Below, piece by piece: positions 1-10,151 of a stretch of 64,000 nt of DNA; within the stretch, counting starts at the first letter, position 1; each line of letters begins with the position of its first letter. The notes under the pieces are model-generated. The model worked only from the letters and a program-made list of their open reading frames with translations. It was not told where the DNA came from and did not search any database. Location: the NCBI RefSeq assembly GCF_018881715.1, contig NZ_JACVPW010000002.1, forward strand, positions 310,001 to 374,000, in the 5' to 3' direction. The position numbers and the translations under genes were made by a program. Source of the DNA: Polynucleobacter parvulilacunae (GTDB taxonomy: Bacteria; Pseudomonadota; Gammaproteobacteria; Burkholderiales; Burkholderiaceae).

Positions 1-562
1 AACCCCGCGCAACCAAGAGATGCTCTATCCCGGCACCTGCCGCCCCAAGGATGCCATCAGCAACCCCACAGAAACTTTAGGGGCATTACAAAAAGCTTGG
101 CGAATTGCCTTACCCCAAAATTGCCATATTGAGTTTGAGGATTTAGCACTAGGGCCGCAAAACCAAAACCTCAATACTGAAGTGGGTGACTTTGTCCTAC
201 GCAGGAGTGATGGCCTATTTACTTATCAGCTTGCAGTAGTCGTTGATGATGCCGAGCAAGGCATCACCCATATTGTGAGAGGGAAAGATTTACTCAGCAA
301 CACGGCAAGACAAATTTATCTACAAGAAGTATTGGGATACAAGAAACCAGAATATCTTCATCTACCACTGGTGCTCGATGAGTATGGTGAAAAACTGAGT
401 AAGCAAACTCTAGCAACTCAAATTAATACTCAAGATGAAAAACATTCCCTGCTGGAATTACGCAAAGCGGCAAACCATTTAGGATTAAAGAATTTGCCTG
501 ATGGTGAGAATGTCACTATTGCAGAGTGGCTATTAGCAGCCACTCATGCATGGCGAAGTTAA
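1..562 (+). CDS. gluQ: tRNA glutamyl-Q(34) synthetase GluQ(RS), C-terminal part; 5' end outside window
   Basis: Frame stays open to the window edge; class I GluRS-like sequence without anticodon domain (DFVLRRSDGLFTYQLAVVVDDAEQGITHIVRGKDLL; KLSKQ). Confidence 0.85.
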   Translation, partial: TPRNQEMLYPGTCRPKDAISNPTETLGALQKAWRIALPQNCHIEFEDLALGPQNQNLNTEVGDFVLRRSDGLFTYQLAVVVDDAEQGITHIVRGKDLLSNTARQIYLQEVLGYKKPEYLHLPLVLDEYGEKLSKQTLATQINTQDEKHSLLELRKAANHLGLKNLPDGENVTIAEWLLAATHAWRS

Positions 563-2053
563 TTATTTTTTCTTAAAGCCGCCAAGCAACGCGCCAACAG
601 CGGGCTTAGCAGGCGTAATGCCCACTTTTTTCTCTTCAGGCTTTGCAGTGTCTGCAGTAGAAGTAGTTGATGTGCTTGGCTCGTAAGGCTTGTAGAAGAA
701 AGGGTCTGACATTTTGGCTGGTGCGCTGTAAGAGCTTCTAGAGCCGCTAGAGCTGCCATAACCACTGGATGATGGACGGCTTTGTGAAGGCGCGCCTTCA
801 GGCAAAGGCTTCACATCCAACTTACGCTTCATCAACTTTTCAATATCGTCGAGCAAGCGTTTTTCACTGGCATCAACCAAGGCAATCGCATCACCTTTAC
901 TACCGGCACGACCAGTACGTCCAATGCGGTGAATAAAGTCTTCTGCGTTGTATGGCAACTCGTGATTAATCACGCAAGGCATATCGGAAATATCCAAACC
1001 ACGTGCAGCAACATCGGTTGCGACCAAGGCTTCGATTGCGCCTGACTTAAAAGCATCTAAAGTTAAAGTGCGTTCACCTTGACTCTTGTCACCATGAATC
1101 GCGCCCGCTTTAATACCGTCACGCTCAAGTGCGCGAGATAACTTGGCACAGCCTAAACGGCTATTGGTAAAGATGATGCATTGGCGTGATAAACCAGCAC
1201 GTGTTCGAGCCTCTAACACTTGGACAATCGCGCGCTGCTTATCGCTTGACGCAACCATATGGACCACCTGCTTCACCGTATCTGCTGCAGCGTTTTGACG
1301 TGCTACTTCAACAGTGACAGGGGTACGTAAATAACTTTGTGCCAGCTTTTTGATTTCTGGGGAGAAAGTCGCCGAAAACAAGAGCGTCTGTCTTTGTGCT
1401 GGAATCAAATCAATGATGCGTTGCAAGTCAGGCAAGAAACCCATATCGAGCATGCGATCAGCTTCATCCAATACCAAAATCTCTACCTGTGAGAGGTTGG
1501 CGACTTTAGAGCCAATGTGATCCAGCAAGCGTCCTGGTGTAGCAATCAAAATCTCGACGCCATTACGCAAGGTAGCAACTTGCTCCTTCATATCCACGCC
1601 GCCATACACAACGGCAGCACGTAAATCGGTATGCTTGGAATAATTTGCTGCATTTTCAGCAACCTGCACAGCTAATTCACGTGTTGGCGTTAGAACCAAT
1701 GCACGAATTGGATGGCGTGCTGGTGATGCGCTATTGCTAGCATGACGCAAAATCTTTTGAATAATCGGCAACACAAAGGCGGCTGTCTTACCAGTACCGG
1801 TTTGCGCAGCACCCATCAAATCGCTACCCGCTAAAACGTGTGGGATCGATTGCGCTTGAATCGGAGTCGGAGTGTTGTAGCCCTGCTCTAGAACCGCTTT
1901 TTGAATTTTCGGGTCTAAACCAAAATCAGCAAAAGTGATTGTTGCCGGAGTGGCTGTAACAGCGACAGCAGCAGCGTCAGTGTTATTAACACTAGGGGTA
2001 GCGGCATCGCTAACCCCTGTAGAAGAATTTATTTCAGTAGCAGTATTTGTCAA
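563..2053 (-). CDS. DEAD/DEAH-box ATP-dependent RNA helicase (RhlE-like)
   Basis: AQTGTGKT, DEAD (LVLDEADRMLDMGF), SAT and HRIGRTGRAG motifs. Confidence 0.93.
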   Translation of the reverse strand: MTNTATEINSSTGVSDAATPSVNNTDAAAVAVTATPATITFADFGLDPKIQKAVLEQGYNTPTPIQAQSIPHVLAGSDLMGAAQTGTGKTAAFVLPIIQKILRHASNSASPARHPIRALVLTPTRELAVQVAENAANYSKHTDLRAAVVYGGVDMKEQVATLRNGVEILIATPGRLLDHIGSKVANLSQVEILVLDEADRMLDMGFLPDLQRIIDLIPAQRQTLLFSATFSPEIKKLAQSYLRTPVTVEVARQNAAADTVKQVVHMVASSDKQRAIVQVLEARTRAGLSRQCIIFTNSRLGCAKLSRALERDGIKAGAIHGDKSQGERTLTLDAFKSGAIEALVATDVAARGLDISDMPCVINHELPYNAEDFIHRIGRTGRAGSKGDAIALVDASEKRLLDDIEKLMKRKLDVKPLPEGAPSQSRPSSSGYGSSSGSRSSYSAPAKMSDPFFYKPYEPSTSTTSTADTAKPEEKKVGITPAKPAVGALLGGFKKK

Positions 2054-2059
2054 GGTAAC

Positions 2060-2467
2060 TTACAGGATGGCAGCAATGCCGGCCTTAGCGGTTTCAGCAT
2101 CCTCTGTCGATTTAACGCCGGAAACGCCGACTGCGCCGATGGTAAACCCGTTTACCTCGATATTGACCCCACCTTCTAACATGCCCGAAATGTGTGGGGC
2201 AGATAAGAATGAAGTACGGCCGTTATTAATAATTTCTTCGTAAACGCGGCTCTCGCGCTTACCCATTGCAGCTGTGCGAGCTTTCTCTTGAGCAATGTAT
2301 GCAGATACAGGAGCGCAACCATCACGACGGATTAAACCCAACATATGACCACCATCATCACAAACAGCAATCGTTACTGCCCAGTTATTTGCAGCTGCGT
2401 GTTTGTCGGCAGCGTCCAAAATCTTTTGAGCGTCGGCTTGAGTTAAGTAAGGTTTAGTTGCAGTCAT
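2060..2467 (-). CDS. GlcG/HbpS-family heme-binding-like protein
   Basis: AVCDDGGHMLGLIRRDGCAP...GGVNIEVNGFTIGAVGVSG is typical of GlcG/HbpS. Confidence 0.85.
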   Translation of the reverse strand: MTATKPYLTQADAQKILDAADKHAAANNWAVTIAVCDDGGHMLGLIRRDGCAPVSAYIAQEKARTAAMGKRESRVYEEIINNGRTSFLSAPHISGMLEGGVNIEVNGFTIGAVGVSGVKSTEDAETAKAGIAAIL

Positions 2468-2612
2468 GTTTAATCTTTCTGTCTCGAATATGGTGTATTT
2501 ATTTCATGCACTTCTATATAAGTACTTGAATTATAAGGGGTGTAGCGCGATTCCTTATACAGAATCAGGCTCCACCCCACTTAATGCGCTTCTGTGCTGC
2601 TCTAAGTCCTTC

Positions 2613-3809
2613 TTATTTAAGGAACTCTTGGGCTGCGACTACGCCACTGGCCTTAGGTTTGTAACCCATAGAACCCAGGCTCATCTCCACCCCACTGAGG
2701 GCGGCCATCAAGCTCAGCTCATTGCAGTCACCCAAATGGCCGATACGGAATGCCTTGCCTTTGATCTTGCCCAAACCAGTTCCTAAAGAGAGATTGAATT
2801 TCTCCAAAGCATGTTTACGCAATACATCCGCATCCATACCTTCAGGAGTAGCAATGCAAGTGAGGACTGGTGAATAGCAATCTTGATCCTGACATTGAAT
2901 TTCTAGACCCCAAGCATTCACTGCTTCACGACAAGCCGCAGCTAAACGTTGATGACGAGCAAAAATGGTGTCTAAGCCTTCAGCCATCATCATGTCCATC
3001 GCTTCATGCAAACCGTACATGAGATTTGTACTTGGAGTAGTTGGCCAGTAACCATTTTTATTCGACTCAAGAATCTCATCCCAAGCCCAATATGACTTAT
3101 GTATTTTGTTATTTTGACTGACTTCAATTGCGCGTGGAGATAAAGCATTAAAGCCAATGCCGGGTGGCAACATCAAGCCTTTTTGCGAGCCAGAGATGGT
3201 AACGTCAGCACCCCACTTGTCATGCTCATAATCGGCTGAACCCAAGCCAGATACGCTGTCTACGAGCAATAAGGCTGGATGCTTTAAGGAATCAATCGCT
3301 TTGCGAACCGCTGCAATATTTGATGTCACGCCGGTCGAAGTTTCGTTGTGTACAACGCAAACTGCTTTGATCTCATGACCAGTGTCTTTACGTAAATGCT
3401 CTTCAATCACAGATGCATCGACACCCCAACGCCAAGAATCTTGCCCTGCTTTACCAACTACTTCTACATCTAAACCAAGACGCTTACCAAGTGCACGCCA
3501 TAAGTTTGCAAATTGACCAGTTTCATAGAACAACACTTTATCGCCCGGATTAAGAACATTCACTAATGCGCCTTCCCAGGCACCCGTTCCTGAAGCGGAA
3601 TAAATAATGACAGGCTGCTCAGTTTTGAAAATCTTTTTAATGCCGTCCAATACCTTGAGGCCAAACGCACCAAATTCAGGACCGCGATGGTCGATGGTTT
3701 GATAGCTAATGGCACGCAATACGCGCGGAGGAACAGGACTTGGGCCAGGAATATGTAAAAAATGGCGTCCTGATGCGTGGTTATCAAGTTTCAACATGCT
3801 GTGTCTCAC
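2613..3809 (-). CDS. Pyridoxal-phosphate aminotransferase, serine-glyoxylate/alanine-glyoxylate type
   Basis: HIPGPSPVPPRVLRA, HNETSTGV, SGSQKGLMLPPG (PLP lysine). Confidence 0.9.
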   Translation of the reverse strand: MRHSMLKLDNHASGRHFLHIPGPSPVPPRVLRAISYQTIDHRGPEFGAFGLKVLDGIKKIFKTEQPVIIYSASGTGAWEGALVNVLNPGDKVLFYETGQFANLWRALGKRLGLDVEVVGKAGQDSWRWGVDASVIEEHLRKDTGHEIKAVCVVHNETSTGVTSNIAAVRKAIDSLKHPALLLVDSVSGLGSADYEHDKWGADVTISGSQKGLMLPPGIGFNALSPRAIEVSQNNKIHKSYWAWDEILESNKNGYWPTTPSTNLMYGLHEAMDMMMAEGLDTIFARHQRLAAACREAVNAWGLEIQCQDQDCYSPVLTCIATPEGMDADVLRKHALEKFNLSLGTGLGKIKGKAFRIGHLGDCNELSLMAALSGVEMSLGSMGYKPKASGVVAAQEFLK

Positions 3810-3884
3810 TAATGGTGGTTTTATAGATAGTTAGTAGGTAGTAATTTCTGCTGCTAGTGTATGACAATTTTTGGGAAATTTCCA

Positions 3885-3900
3885 TTTTGTATACAAATTA
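3885..3900. promoter_or_regulatory. Palindromic putative GntR operator, copy 1 (ttttgtatacaaatta)
   Basis: Identical 16-bp sequence with perfect TTTGTATACAAA core occurs twice between divergent genes. Confidence 0.6.
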
Positions 3901-3978
3901 TTTGAAATTAATCTCAAAATAAAGTTCATATTAGGCATTTAAAGGCTGTATTTATGCAAAAAGATCGTTTATTCTTGT

Positions 3979-3994
3979 TTTTGTATACAAATTA
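3979..3994. promoter_or_regulatory. Palindromic putative GntR operator, copy 2 (ttttgtatacaaatta)
   Basis: Exact second copy 94 bp downstream of copy 1, upstream of GntR gene. Confidence 0.6.
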
Positions 3995-4025
3995 ATAAGC
4001 CTAGAGCTTCATTAGGGGTTAGCGC

Positions 4026-4712
4026 ATGACAGTCATAGAACAGCCGAATTCTCAAAGTTTGCATGAAGCGACTTTCGAAAAGCTACGCTCTCTATTAGTA
4101 GAGGGCAAGATCGCCCCTGGCAGCAAACTCAACGAACGTGAATTAGCCGAAAGCCTGAATGTATCTCGCACACCTATTCGTGAAGCGATTCGCCGTCTGG
4201 CCGCTGAAGGATTAGTGGAATTAATCGCCAATCGCGGCGCAATTGCAGTGCAACTCAGTCTGGATGACGTATTAAATACTTTTGACGTGATTGCGGATTT
4301 GGAGGGATTCTCTGGAGAGTTAGCTGCCAAGAATATTAGTGATGCCGCACTCTCGGAATTAGAAGCCCTCCAATATGAAATGATGGCTTCATATGCGCGT
4401 CGTGATTTATCAAGTTATTACAAACTCAATTTGCGCATTCACCATCTGATTAATCAGGCGGCTAACAATCCCGTTCTCTCTAAACTCTTTACCCAAGTAA
4501 ACGCACGAATTGAAGCGCTGCGCTTTCGCTCAAACCAAGACGGCGTCAAATGGGAAAAGGCCGTGGAAGAACACCAAGAGATGCTGGATGCCCTCAAGGC
4601 ACGTGATAGTGCACGCATGCGCAAAATGATGATCCAGCACGTCAGAAATAAACGCGACGTCGTTGCGCAGCTACTCAAATCTGAAGTCAGCCTAGAAACT
4701 ACAAAATCATGA
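4026..4712 (+). CDS. GntR-family (FCD domain) transcriptional regulator
   Basis: ERELAESLNVSRTPIREAIRRLAAEGLVE wHTH signature. Confidence 0.92.
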   Translation: MTVIEQPNSQSLHEATFEKLRSLLVEGKIAPGSKLNERELAESLNVSRTPIREAIRRLAAEGLVELIANRGAIAVQLSLDDVLNTFDVIADLEGFSGELAAKNISDAALSELEALQYEMMASYARRDLSSYYKLNLRIHHLINQAANNPVLSKLFTQVNARIEALRFRSNQDGVKWEKAVEEHQEMLDALKARDSARMRKMMIQHVRNKRDVVAQLLKSEVSLETTKS

Positions 4713-7700
4713 ATAAGCCCGTAGAAATGAAAGCACTCAAAGAGCTGATGGTTGATCAAGCCGCATTAGCAGCGCGTCTTCGCAAGGAGACTTCCGGTGA
4801 AGTAATGACCGATAGCGCGAGTCGCGGACGTTATGCAACGGACGCCTCTATCTATCAGGCGATGCCAGTTGCCGTGTTTATACCGAAGACTGCGCAAGAT
4901 ATTGCGAATGCCATTCAGATTGCAGCTGAGATGGGGGTACCCGTTTTACCTCGTGGCGGCGGCACCAGCCAGTGTGGCCAAACTACTGGTGCAGCATTGG
5001 TTATTGATAACACCAAATATTTCAGAAATGTTTTAGATGTGAACTTAGACAAAGGCTATGTTGAAGTTGAGCCTGGCATTGTGCTCGATCATTTAAATGG
5101 CTCACTCAAGCAGCACGGTCTTTGGTATCCAGTCGATGTCTCTACTGCAGGACAAGCGACGATAGGCGGTATGGCAGGTAACAATTCCTGCGGTAGCCGT
5201 TCAATTGCTTACGGCAATATGGTGCACAACGTTTTAGGGATTGATGCATGGCTAGCAGATGGCAGAATTGCCAACTTCAGTGATTACGCAAGTAGCACTG
5301 GAGCCGCAAAGCAGTTAGGAGACTTTGTAAAAAACCTAGCCACCACTCTACAACCAGAGATTGAGGCACGCTTTCCGAAGGTATTAAGAAGGGTTGCTGG
5401 CTATAACTTGGATATCTTTCACCCACAAAGTGAATTACCTTACACCCAAGATGGCAGCGTGAATCTTGCTCACCTATTGGTTGGAAGTGAAGGCACTCTG
5501 GGTTATTTCAAGTCACTCAAACTCAAGCTAGCACCATTGCCGCAACACAAAGTATTGGGTATTGTGAACTTCGCTAGCTTTTATAAAGCGATGGATAGCG
5601 CCCAACATATTGTGAAGCTTGGCCCTACCGCCGTTGAATTAGTCGATCGCACCATGATTGATTTGGCGCGCAGTAACTCAAGCTTTAAGAAGACTATTGA
5701 AACCGCCTTAATCGATCACACGGCACAAACGCCTGAGGCGATCTTATTGGTAGAGTTTTCTGGCGAGGCGCATGCCCCACTCTTGGATAAGCTCAAAGCC
5801 CTACAAGAATTGATGAGCGACTTAGGTTTACCTGGCTCAGTAGTGCCGATGCCTGATGCATCCTTGCAAAAGAATTTATGGGAAGTACGTAAAGCCGGTC
5901 TGAACATCATGATGAGCCTTAAGGGTGATGGCAAACCAGTGAGCTTTATTGAAGACTGTGCCGTACCACTCGAGAGTTTGGCTGATTACACCCAAGCATT
6001 GACTGATGTATTTGCTAAATATGGTTCACGGGGCACTTGGTATGCCCATGCGTCCGTAGGCACATTACATGTGCGCCCTATTTTAGATATGCGCAGAGAT
6101 GGCGCCCAGAAGATGCGCGCTGTTGCTGAAGAAGCCTCTGCATTGGTACGCAAGTACAAAGGTGCTTATAGCGGCGAGCATGGCGATGGGCTTTGCCGTG
6201 GTGAGTGGATCTCCTGGCAATTTGGCCCCAAGATCACTGAAGCCCTCGCAGAAATCAAACACGCTTTTGATCCAAATGGACTATTTAATCCCGGCAAGAT
6301 CATTGATCCGCCCAAGATGGATGATGTAAGTAACTTTAGATTTCCCCCAAGCTATAGGGTCATTCCACTACAGCCTGCATTAGATTGGTCTGCCTGGAAT
6401 GTGCAAAATGACCCCGTTACTGAGGCAACTACTGCACCAGGCACTGGCGGCGATCCAGCACTAGGTTTGGCTAAAGCAGTCGAGATGTGCAATAACAATG
6501 GCCACTGCCGTAAATTTGATGCGGAAGTCATGTGCCCAAGCTATCGTGTCACGCGTGATGAGAAACACCTCACTCGCGGTAGAGCCAATACCTTACGTCT
6601 TGCCCTATCCAATCAACTGGGTTTACATAGTGGTAGCACTGAAGAGTCCTCTCCATTGGCAAGCGAAGCCGTTAAAGAAGTCATGGAGCTTTGTGTAAGC
6701 TGCAAGGCTTGCCGCCGCGAATGCCCTACTGGCGTGGATATGGCCAAGATGAAGATTGAGTTCTTGTCTGCCTATAAGAAGCGTGTTGGCCACTCTTTGC
6801 GAGACCTAGCAGTTGCCTATTTACCCAAATATGCCAGCACAATTAGCGCTATTCCGCTCTTGCCAGCTCTACTGAATTTGCGCAACCACATTAAGCCCAT
6901 TGCAATCCTACAAGAATGGATCATGGGCATTTCTGCGCAAAGAAGTCTGCCGATCTGGAAGAGCAAAACTTTCTGGAACCAGAAAGCAAAAACTGCTTAT
7001 CAATACACTCCGGAGCAACTAGCCAGCAATACCGATGGCAAAGGCATAGTTCTATTGGCCGATACCTTTAATGCTTACTTCGAAGATGAAAATCTGATCG
7101 CCGCATTAAAAGTATTAAAGGCTACAGGCTATCGCGTGCACATCCCCCATAAAACACAAAGCAAGAACCAAGAGGTCTCAACAAAATCAGCAAGTGCTTG
7201 CTCTAAAGAATTTTGCTGCGGCAGAACCTATCTTGCGGCCGGCATGGTTGATAAAGCGAAGGAAACACTTGGTGAGTTGGTTGATCACCTAGCGCCTTAT
7301 GCGGATAAGAATATTCCGGTTATTGGTTTAGAGCCTTCTTGCTTGTTTACCTTGAAAGATGAAGCACTCGTAATGGGCTTTGGTGAACGTGCAGTGAGCG
7401 TTTCTAAGCAAGCGCAGTTACTAGAAGAGTTCTTGGCTAGCGAAGCTAAAGCCGGAAATCTAAAGCTCAATCTCAAAGCAGCTGATAAAGCAGTGCTCTT
7501 TCATGGACACTGCCATCAGAAGTCATTTGCAGCCGTTACTCCTGCAATGGAATTGCTCAAACTTATTCCAAATGCAGAGCCGAAGCTGATTGAATCGTCT
7601 TGCTGCGGTATGGCCGGTAGCTTTGGCTACGAAGCTGAACATATTGAAGTGTCCAAGCAAATGGCAGAAGCGAGTTTATTGCCAAGTATTCGTAAGTCGC

Positions 7701-7807
7701 CGGATAGTTGGGTGGTAGCTGATGGAACGAGCTGCCGTCATCAAATTGCAGATGGCACCCAAAGAGAAGTTGTGCATATCGCCAGAATCTTGGCGGCGCA
7801 TCTATAA
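4709..7807 (+). CDS. FAD-linked oxidase fused to Fe-S/CCG-domain subunit (glycolate/D-lactate/2-hydroxyacid dehydrogenase type)
   Basis: FAD-binding PRGGGTSQCGQTTG, GEHGDGLCRGEW; CVSCKACRRECPTGVD 4Fe-4S; CCG repeats ESSCCGMAGSFGYE; ATGA-type overlap with GntR gene. Confidence 0.9.
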   Translation: MNKPVEMKALKELMVDQAALAARLRKETSGEVMTDSASRGRYATDASIYQAMPVAVFIPKTAQDIANAIQIAAEMGVPVLPRGGGTSQCGQTTGAALVIDNTKYFRNVLDVNLDKGYVEVEPGIVLDHLNGSLKQHGLWYPVDVSTAGQATIGGMAGNNSCGSRSIAYGNMVHNVLGIDAWLADGRIANFSDYASSTGAAKQLGDFVKNLATTLQPEIEARFPKVLRRVAGYNLDIFHPQSELPYTQDGSVNLAHLLVGSEGTLGYFKSLKLKLAPLPQHKVLGIVNFASFYKAMDSAQHIVKLGPTAVELVDRTMIDLARSNSSFKKTIETALIDHTAQTPEAILLVEFSGEAHAPLLDKLKALQELMSDLGLPGSVVPMPDASLQKNLWEVRKAGLNIMMSLKGDGKPVSFIEDCAVPLESLADYTQALTDVFAKYGSRGTWYAHASVGTLHVRPILDMRRDGAQKMRAVAEEASALVRKYKGAYSGEHGDGLCRGEWISWQFGPKITEALAEIKHAFDPNGLFNPGKIIDPPKMDDVSNFRFPPSYRVIPLQPALDWSAWNVQNDPVTEATTAPGTGGDPALGLAKAVEMCNNNGHCRKFDAEVMCPSYRVTRDEKHLTRGRANTLRLALSNQLGLHSGSTEESSPLASEAVKEVMELCVSCKACRRECPTGVDMAKMKIEFLSAYKKRVGHSLRDLAVAYLPKYASTISAIPLLPALLNLRNHIKPIAILQEWIMGISAQRSLPIWKSKTFWNQKAKTAYQYTPEQLASNTDGKGIVLLADTFNAYFEDENLIAALKVLKATGYRVHIPHKTQSKNQEVSTKSASACSKEFCCGRTYLAAGMVDKAKETLGELVDHLAPYADKNIPVIGLEPSCLFTLKDEALVMGFGERAVSVSKQAQLLEEFLASEAKAGNLKLNLKAADKAVLFHGHCHQKSFAAVTPAMELLKLIPNAEPKLIESSCCGMAGSFGYEAEHIEVSKQMAEASLLPSIRKSPDSWVVADGTSCRHQIADGTQREVVHIARILAAHL

Positions 7808-7841
7808 AGGCAAAAAAGATAGTGGTGCAGCGTATTTTTAT

Positions 7842-8213
7842 TTAACGAATTACGCCGTAACCCACCATCAACAAGGTTCCAGTCAATAAGGCTGGAACCA
7901 ATCGTTTTGTGGGTTTAGATACCATCACGCCAATCGCTAAGGCGCAGATCAGAACACGTATCCATAAAGGCACTGTTGCCATGAGACCGAGCGGCATAAC
8001 AATCAAGCGCACTGTAAGCGCAGCAACCATCGCATAGGTAACGGCAGCCAACCAGCGAAAGATCTCGCTATCTTGGTTAATACTCTGTGACAGAAACACC
8101 CCAATGGCACGACAGAAGTAAGTACCCAGACAGGCGCCTACCAAAGCGATCCATAGCCCCCAACCAGAAAGGGCATCACTCATATGATTTAAGGTGTCCA
8201 TCGCCCCGCTCAT
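7842..8213 (-). CDS. azlD: AzlD-family branched-chain amino acid transport protein
   Basis: ~120 aa, hydrophobic, directly after AzlC. Confidence 0.8.
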   Translation of the reverse strand: MSGAMDTLNHMSDALSGWGLWIALVGACLGTYFCRAIGVFLSQSINQDSEIFRWLAAVTYAMVAALTVRLIVMPLGLMATVPLWIRVLICALAIGVMVSKPTKRLVPALLTGTLLMVGYGVIR

Positions 8214-8995
8214 CCAAGCATCCCAGCCTTCTTGCGTAAGAGCTTACGATCAATGAAGTAAGCAATCGTTCCAGATACTAATCCTGCTGTTAATAAACTA
8301 GTGTCACGATCGATCACAAAGAAGATGGGGCCAAAGATACAGCCCAAGAAAATCGCAAGGCGATTAATCCAAGGCTTCACTTCAGTAAAGGTAAGCAAGA
8401 AGAATAACGGGTTAATAAACACGAGGCCAAAGGTTACGGGGGCAGGCACCATACCCGCCAAGTAAAAACCCAAGATGGTCCCTGGAATAGAAATTAACCA
8501 ACATAGCAATCCCAGGCCAACAAAATAGCTAAGACGATGCTTCACCTCGATCGCATGAAACTCACGCATGGAGATAGCCCATGCCGTCATTGCCAATAAA
8601 TGCACTGAAGCGTACAGACTGCGGTTACGATCTTTTTGATGAAACTGTGGAAAGAGTGTCACCGTCATCGTAATAAAGCGTGTAGATGTCAGCGTGACTG
8701 CTAAAGCAATCGCCACAACGGATGAACCGGTAATGGCCATCTCGAGCAAGACCACCTGCCCTGGTAATGCAAACATAAAGAATGAAGTGAAAGTAGTAAA
8801 CCAAACATCAAAGCCGTTGGTTTTACCCATTGCCCCAAAGCCAACCATGCCAGCAAAGAGCACCATCGCAGGAGCACCTGCTGCATCCCGAATGCCAGAC
8901 CAAAATGCATCACCGGGATTTTTAAAGCGTTGTGCTGCAGACTCTTCTAGCGCGATTTCGCTAGGATCTATGTAGGGCTGGTCTGCGGATGACAT
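8210..8995 (-). CDS. azlC: AzlC-family permease
   Basis: AFWSGIRDAAGAPAMVLFAGMVGFGAM...; overlaps azlD. Confidence 0.85.
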   Translation of the reverse strand: MSSADQPYIDPSEIALEESAAQRFKNPGDAFWSGIRDAAGAPAMVLFAGMVGFGAMGKTNGFDVWFTTFTSFFMFALPGQVVLLEMAITGSSVVAIALAVTLTSTRFITMTVTLFPQFHQKDRNRSLYASVHLLAMTAWAISMREFHAIEVKHRLSYFVGLGLLCWLISIPGTILGFYLAGMVPAPVTFGLVFINPLFFLLTFTEVKPWINRLAIFLGCIFGPIFFVIDRDTSLLTAGLVSGTIAYFIDRKLLRKKAGMLG

Positions 8996-8998
8996 GGA

Positions 8999-10108
8999 TT
9001 AATTGTAAGCCTTGTAGGAAGCTAGAGCCCATTCAATATGCTCAGCCACCAAAGCGTCAGCATCTGTAAGCGCCTCACCTAATGCCAAGCGTATTGCTGA
9101 TTTATCACCATCCGCTATAGCAGAGCTTGCCAGCGCATTACCCATGGCTACTGCTAAATTACGACGCCAGCGGCTATAACCAATTCTGCGGATGGCGCTG
9201 CCTTCATGACGTTGTTCAAACTCCGCTTCGGTCCAAGACCAAAGCTGCAATAGTGTTGCCTGCCCTAGGCCATGGCGTCTTGCAAAGTCTGGCAACTCTG
9301 TACGCTTAGCAAACTTATTCCAAGGACAAATGAGTTGGCAATCATCACAGCCGTATACGCGATTACCCATTGCAGAGCGGAACTCCACTGGAATTGCCTC
9401 AGGATTTTCAATCGTGAGATAGGAGATGCAACGCCGTGCATCCAATTGATATGGTGCCGTAATTGCTTGTGTAGGACAGACATCAATACAAGCAGTGCAG
9501 GTGCCGCAATGCTCTTCAATCTCTTGATCTATTGGCAATGGCACATCTACCAAGATTTCGCCTAAGAAAAAGGTAGAGCCGGATTCACGATTTAGTAAGA
9601 GTGTGTGTTTGCCACGCCAACCTAATCCTGCCTTGCGAGCTAACTCCACTTCCATGAGGGGTGCTGAGTCAGTAAATATGCGATAACCAAATGCACCAAT
9701 CTTTTCCTCTATGAGTTTGGCAAATTCTTGCAAGCGATTACGTAATACCTTGTGATAATCGCGCCCGCGGGCATACATCGACACTACTGCTTGAGTAGGA
9801 CCCTCGAGTCTTTGCCACTCAGCATCAAAGTTGGTATCTGGTGGCAAATAATTAAGAGATACGCAAATCACTCGGACCGTCCCCGGCACCAGGAGCTCAG
9901 GATTAGCTCGAAGATCAGCATGGCGCTGCATGTATTCCATATGACCATGGCGTCCCTCAGCTAGCCATTTATTAAGGCGCTCACTGGCAGGGCCCAGGTG
10001 CGTATCGGTAATGCGTAAGCCATCAAAGCCTAGCGCCGTAGCTTGAGCCCCAAGCCAATCACGTAGATTCGACTCATCTAAAGACTGAGGGTTGGCAGAT
10101 AAAGGCAT
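8999..10108 (-). CDS. queG: Epoxyqueuosine reductase QueG
   Basis: Two 4Fe-4S motifs (CGTCTACIDVCPTQAI; CDDCQLICPWN), RDYHKVLRNRL. Confidence 0.93.
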   Translation of the reverse strand: MPLSANPQSLDESNLRDWLGAQATALGFDGLRITDTHLGPASERLNKWLAEGRHGHMEYMQRHADLRANPELLVPGTVRVICVSLNYLPPDTNFDAEWQRLEGPTQAVVSMYARGRDYHKVLRNRLQEFAKLIEEKIGAFGYRIFTDSAPLMEVELARKAGLGWRGKHTLLLNRESGSTFFLGEILVDVPLPIDQEIEEHCGTCTACIDVCPTQAITAPYQLDARRCISYLTIENPEAIPVEFRSAMGNRVYGCDDCQLICPWNKFAKRTELPDFARRHGLGQATLLQLWSWTEAEFEQRHEGSAIRRIGYSRWRRNLAVAMGNALASSAIADGDKSAIRLALGEALTDADALVAEHIEWALASYKAYN

Positions 10109-10151
10109 ATGGAATACAGAATGTAGCGCAATAATTGAATAAACTAGGGCA

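Noticed and set aside
559-765. 68-aa minus-strand ORF at the helicase C-terminus
   Set aside because: Shadow frame fully inside the helicase gene, Leu/Ser-rich low-complexity translation.
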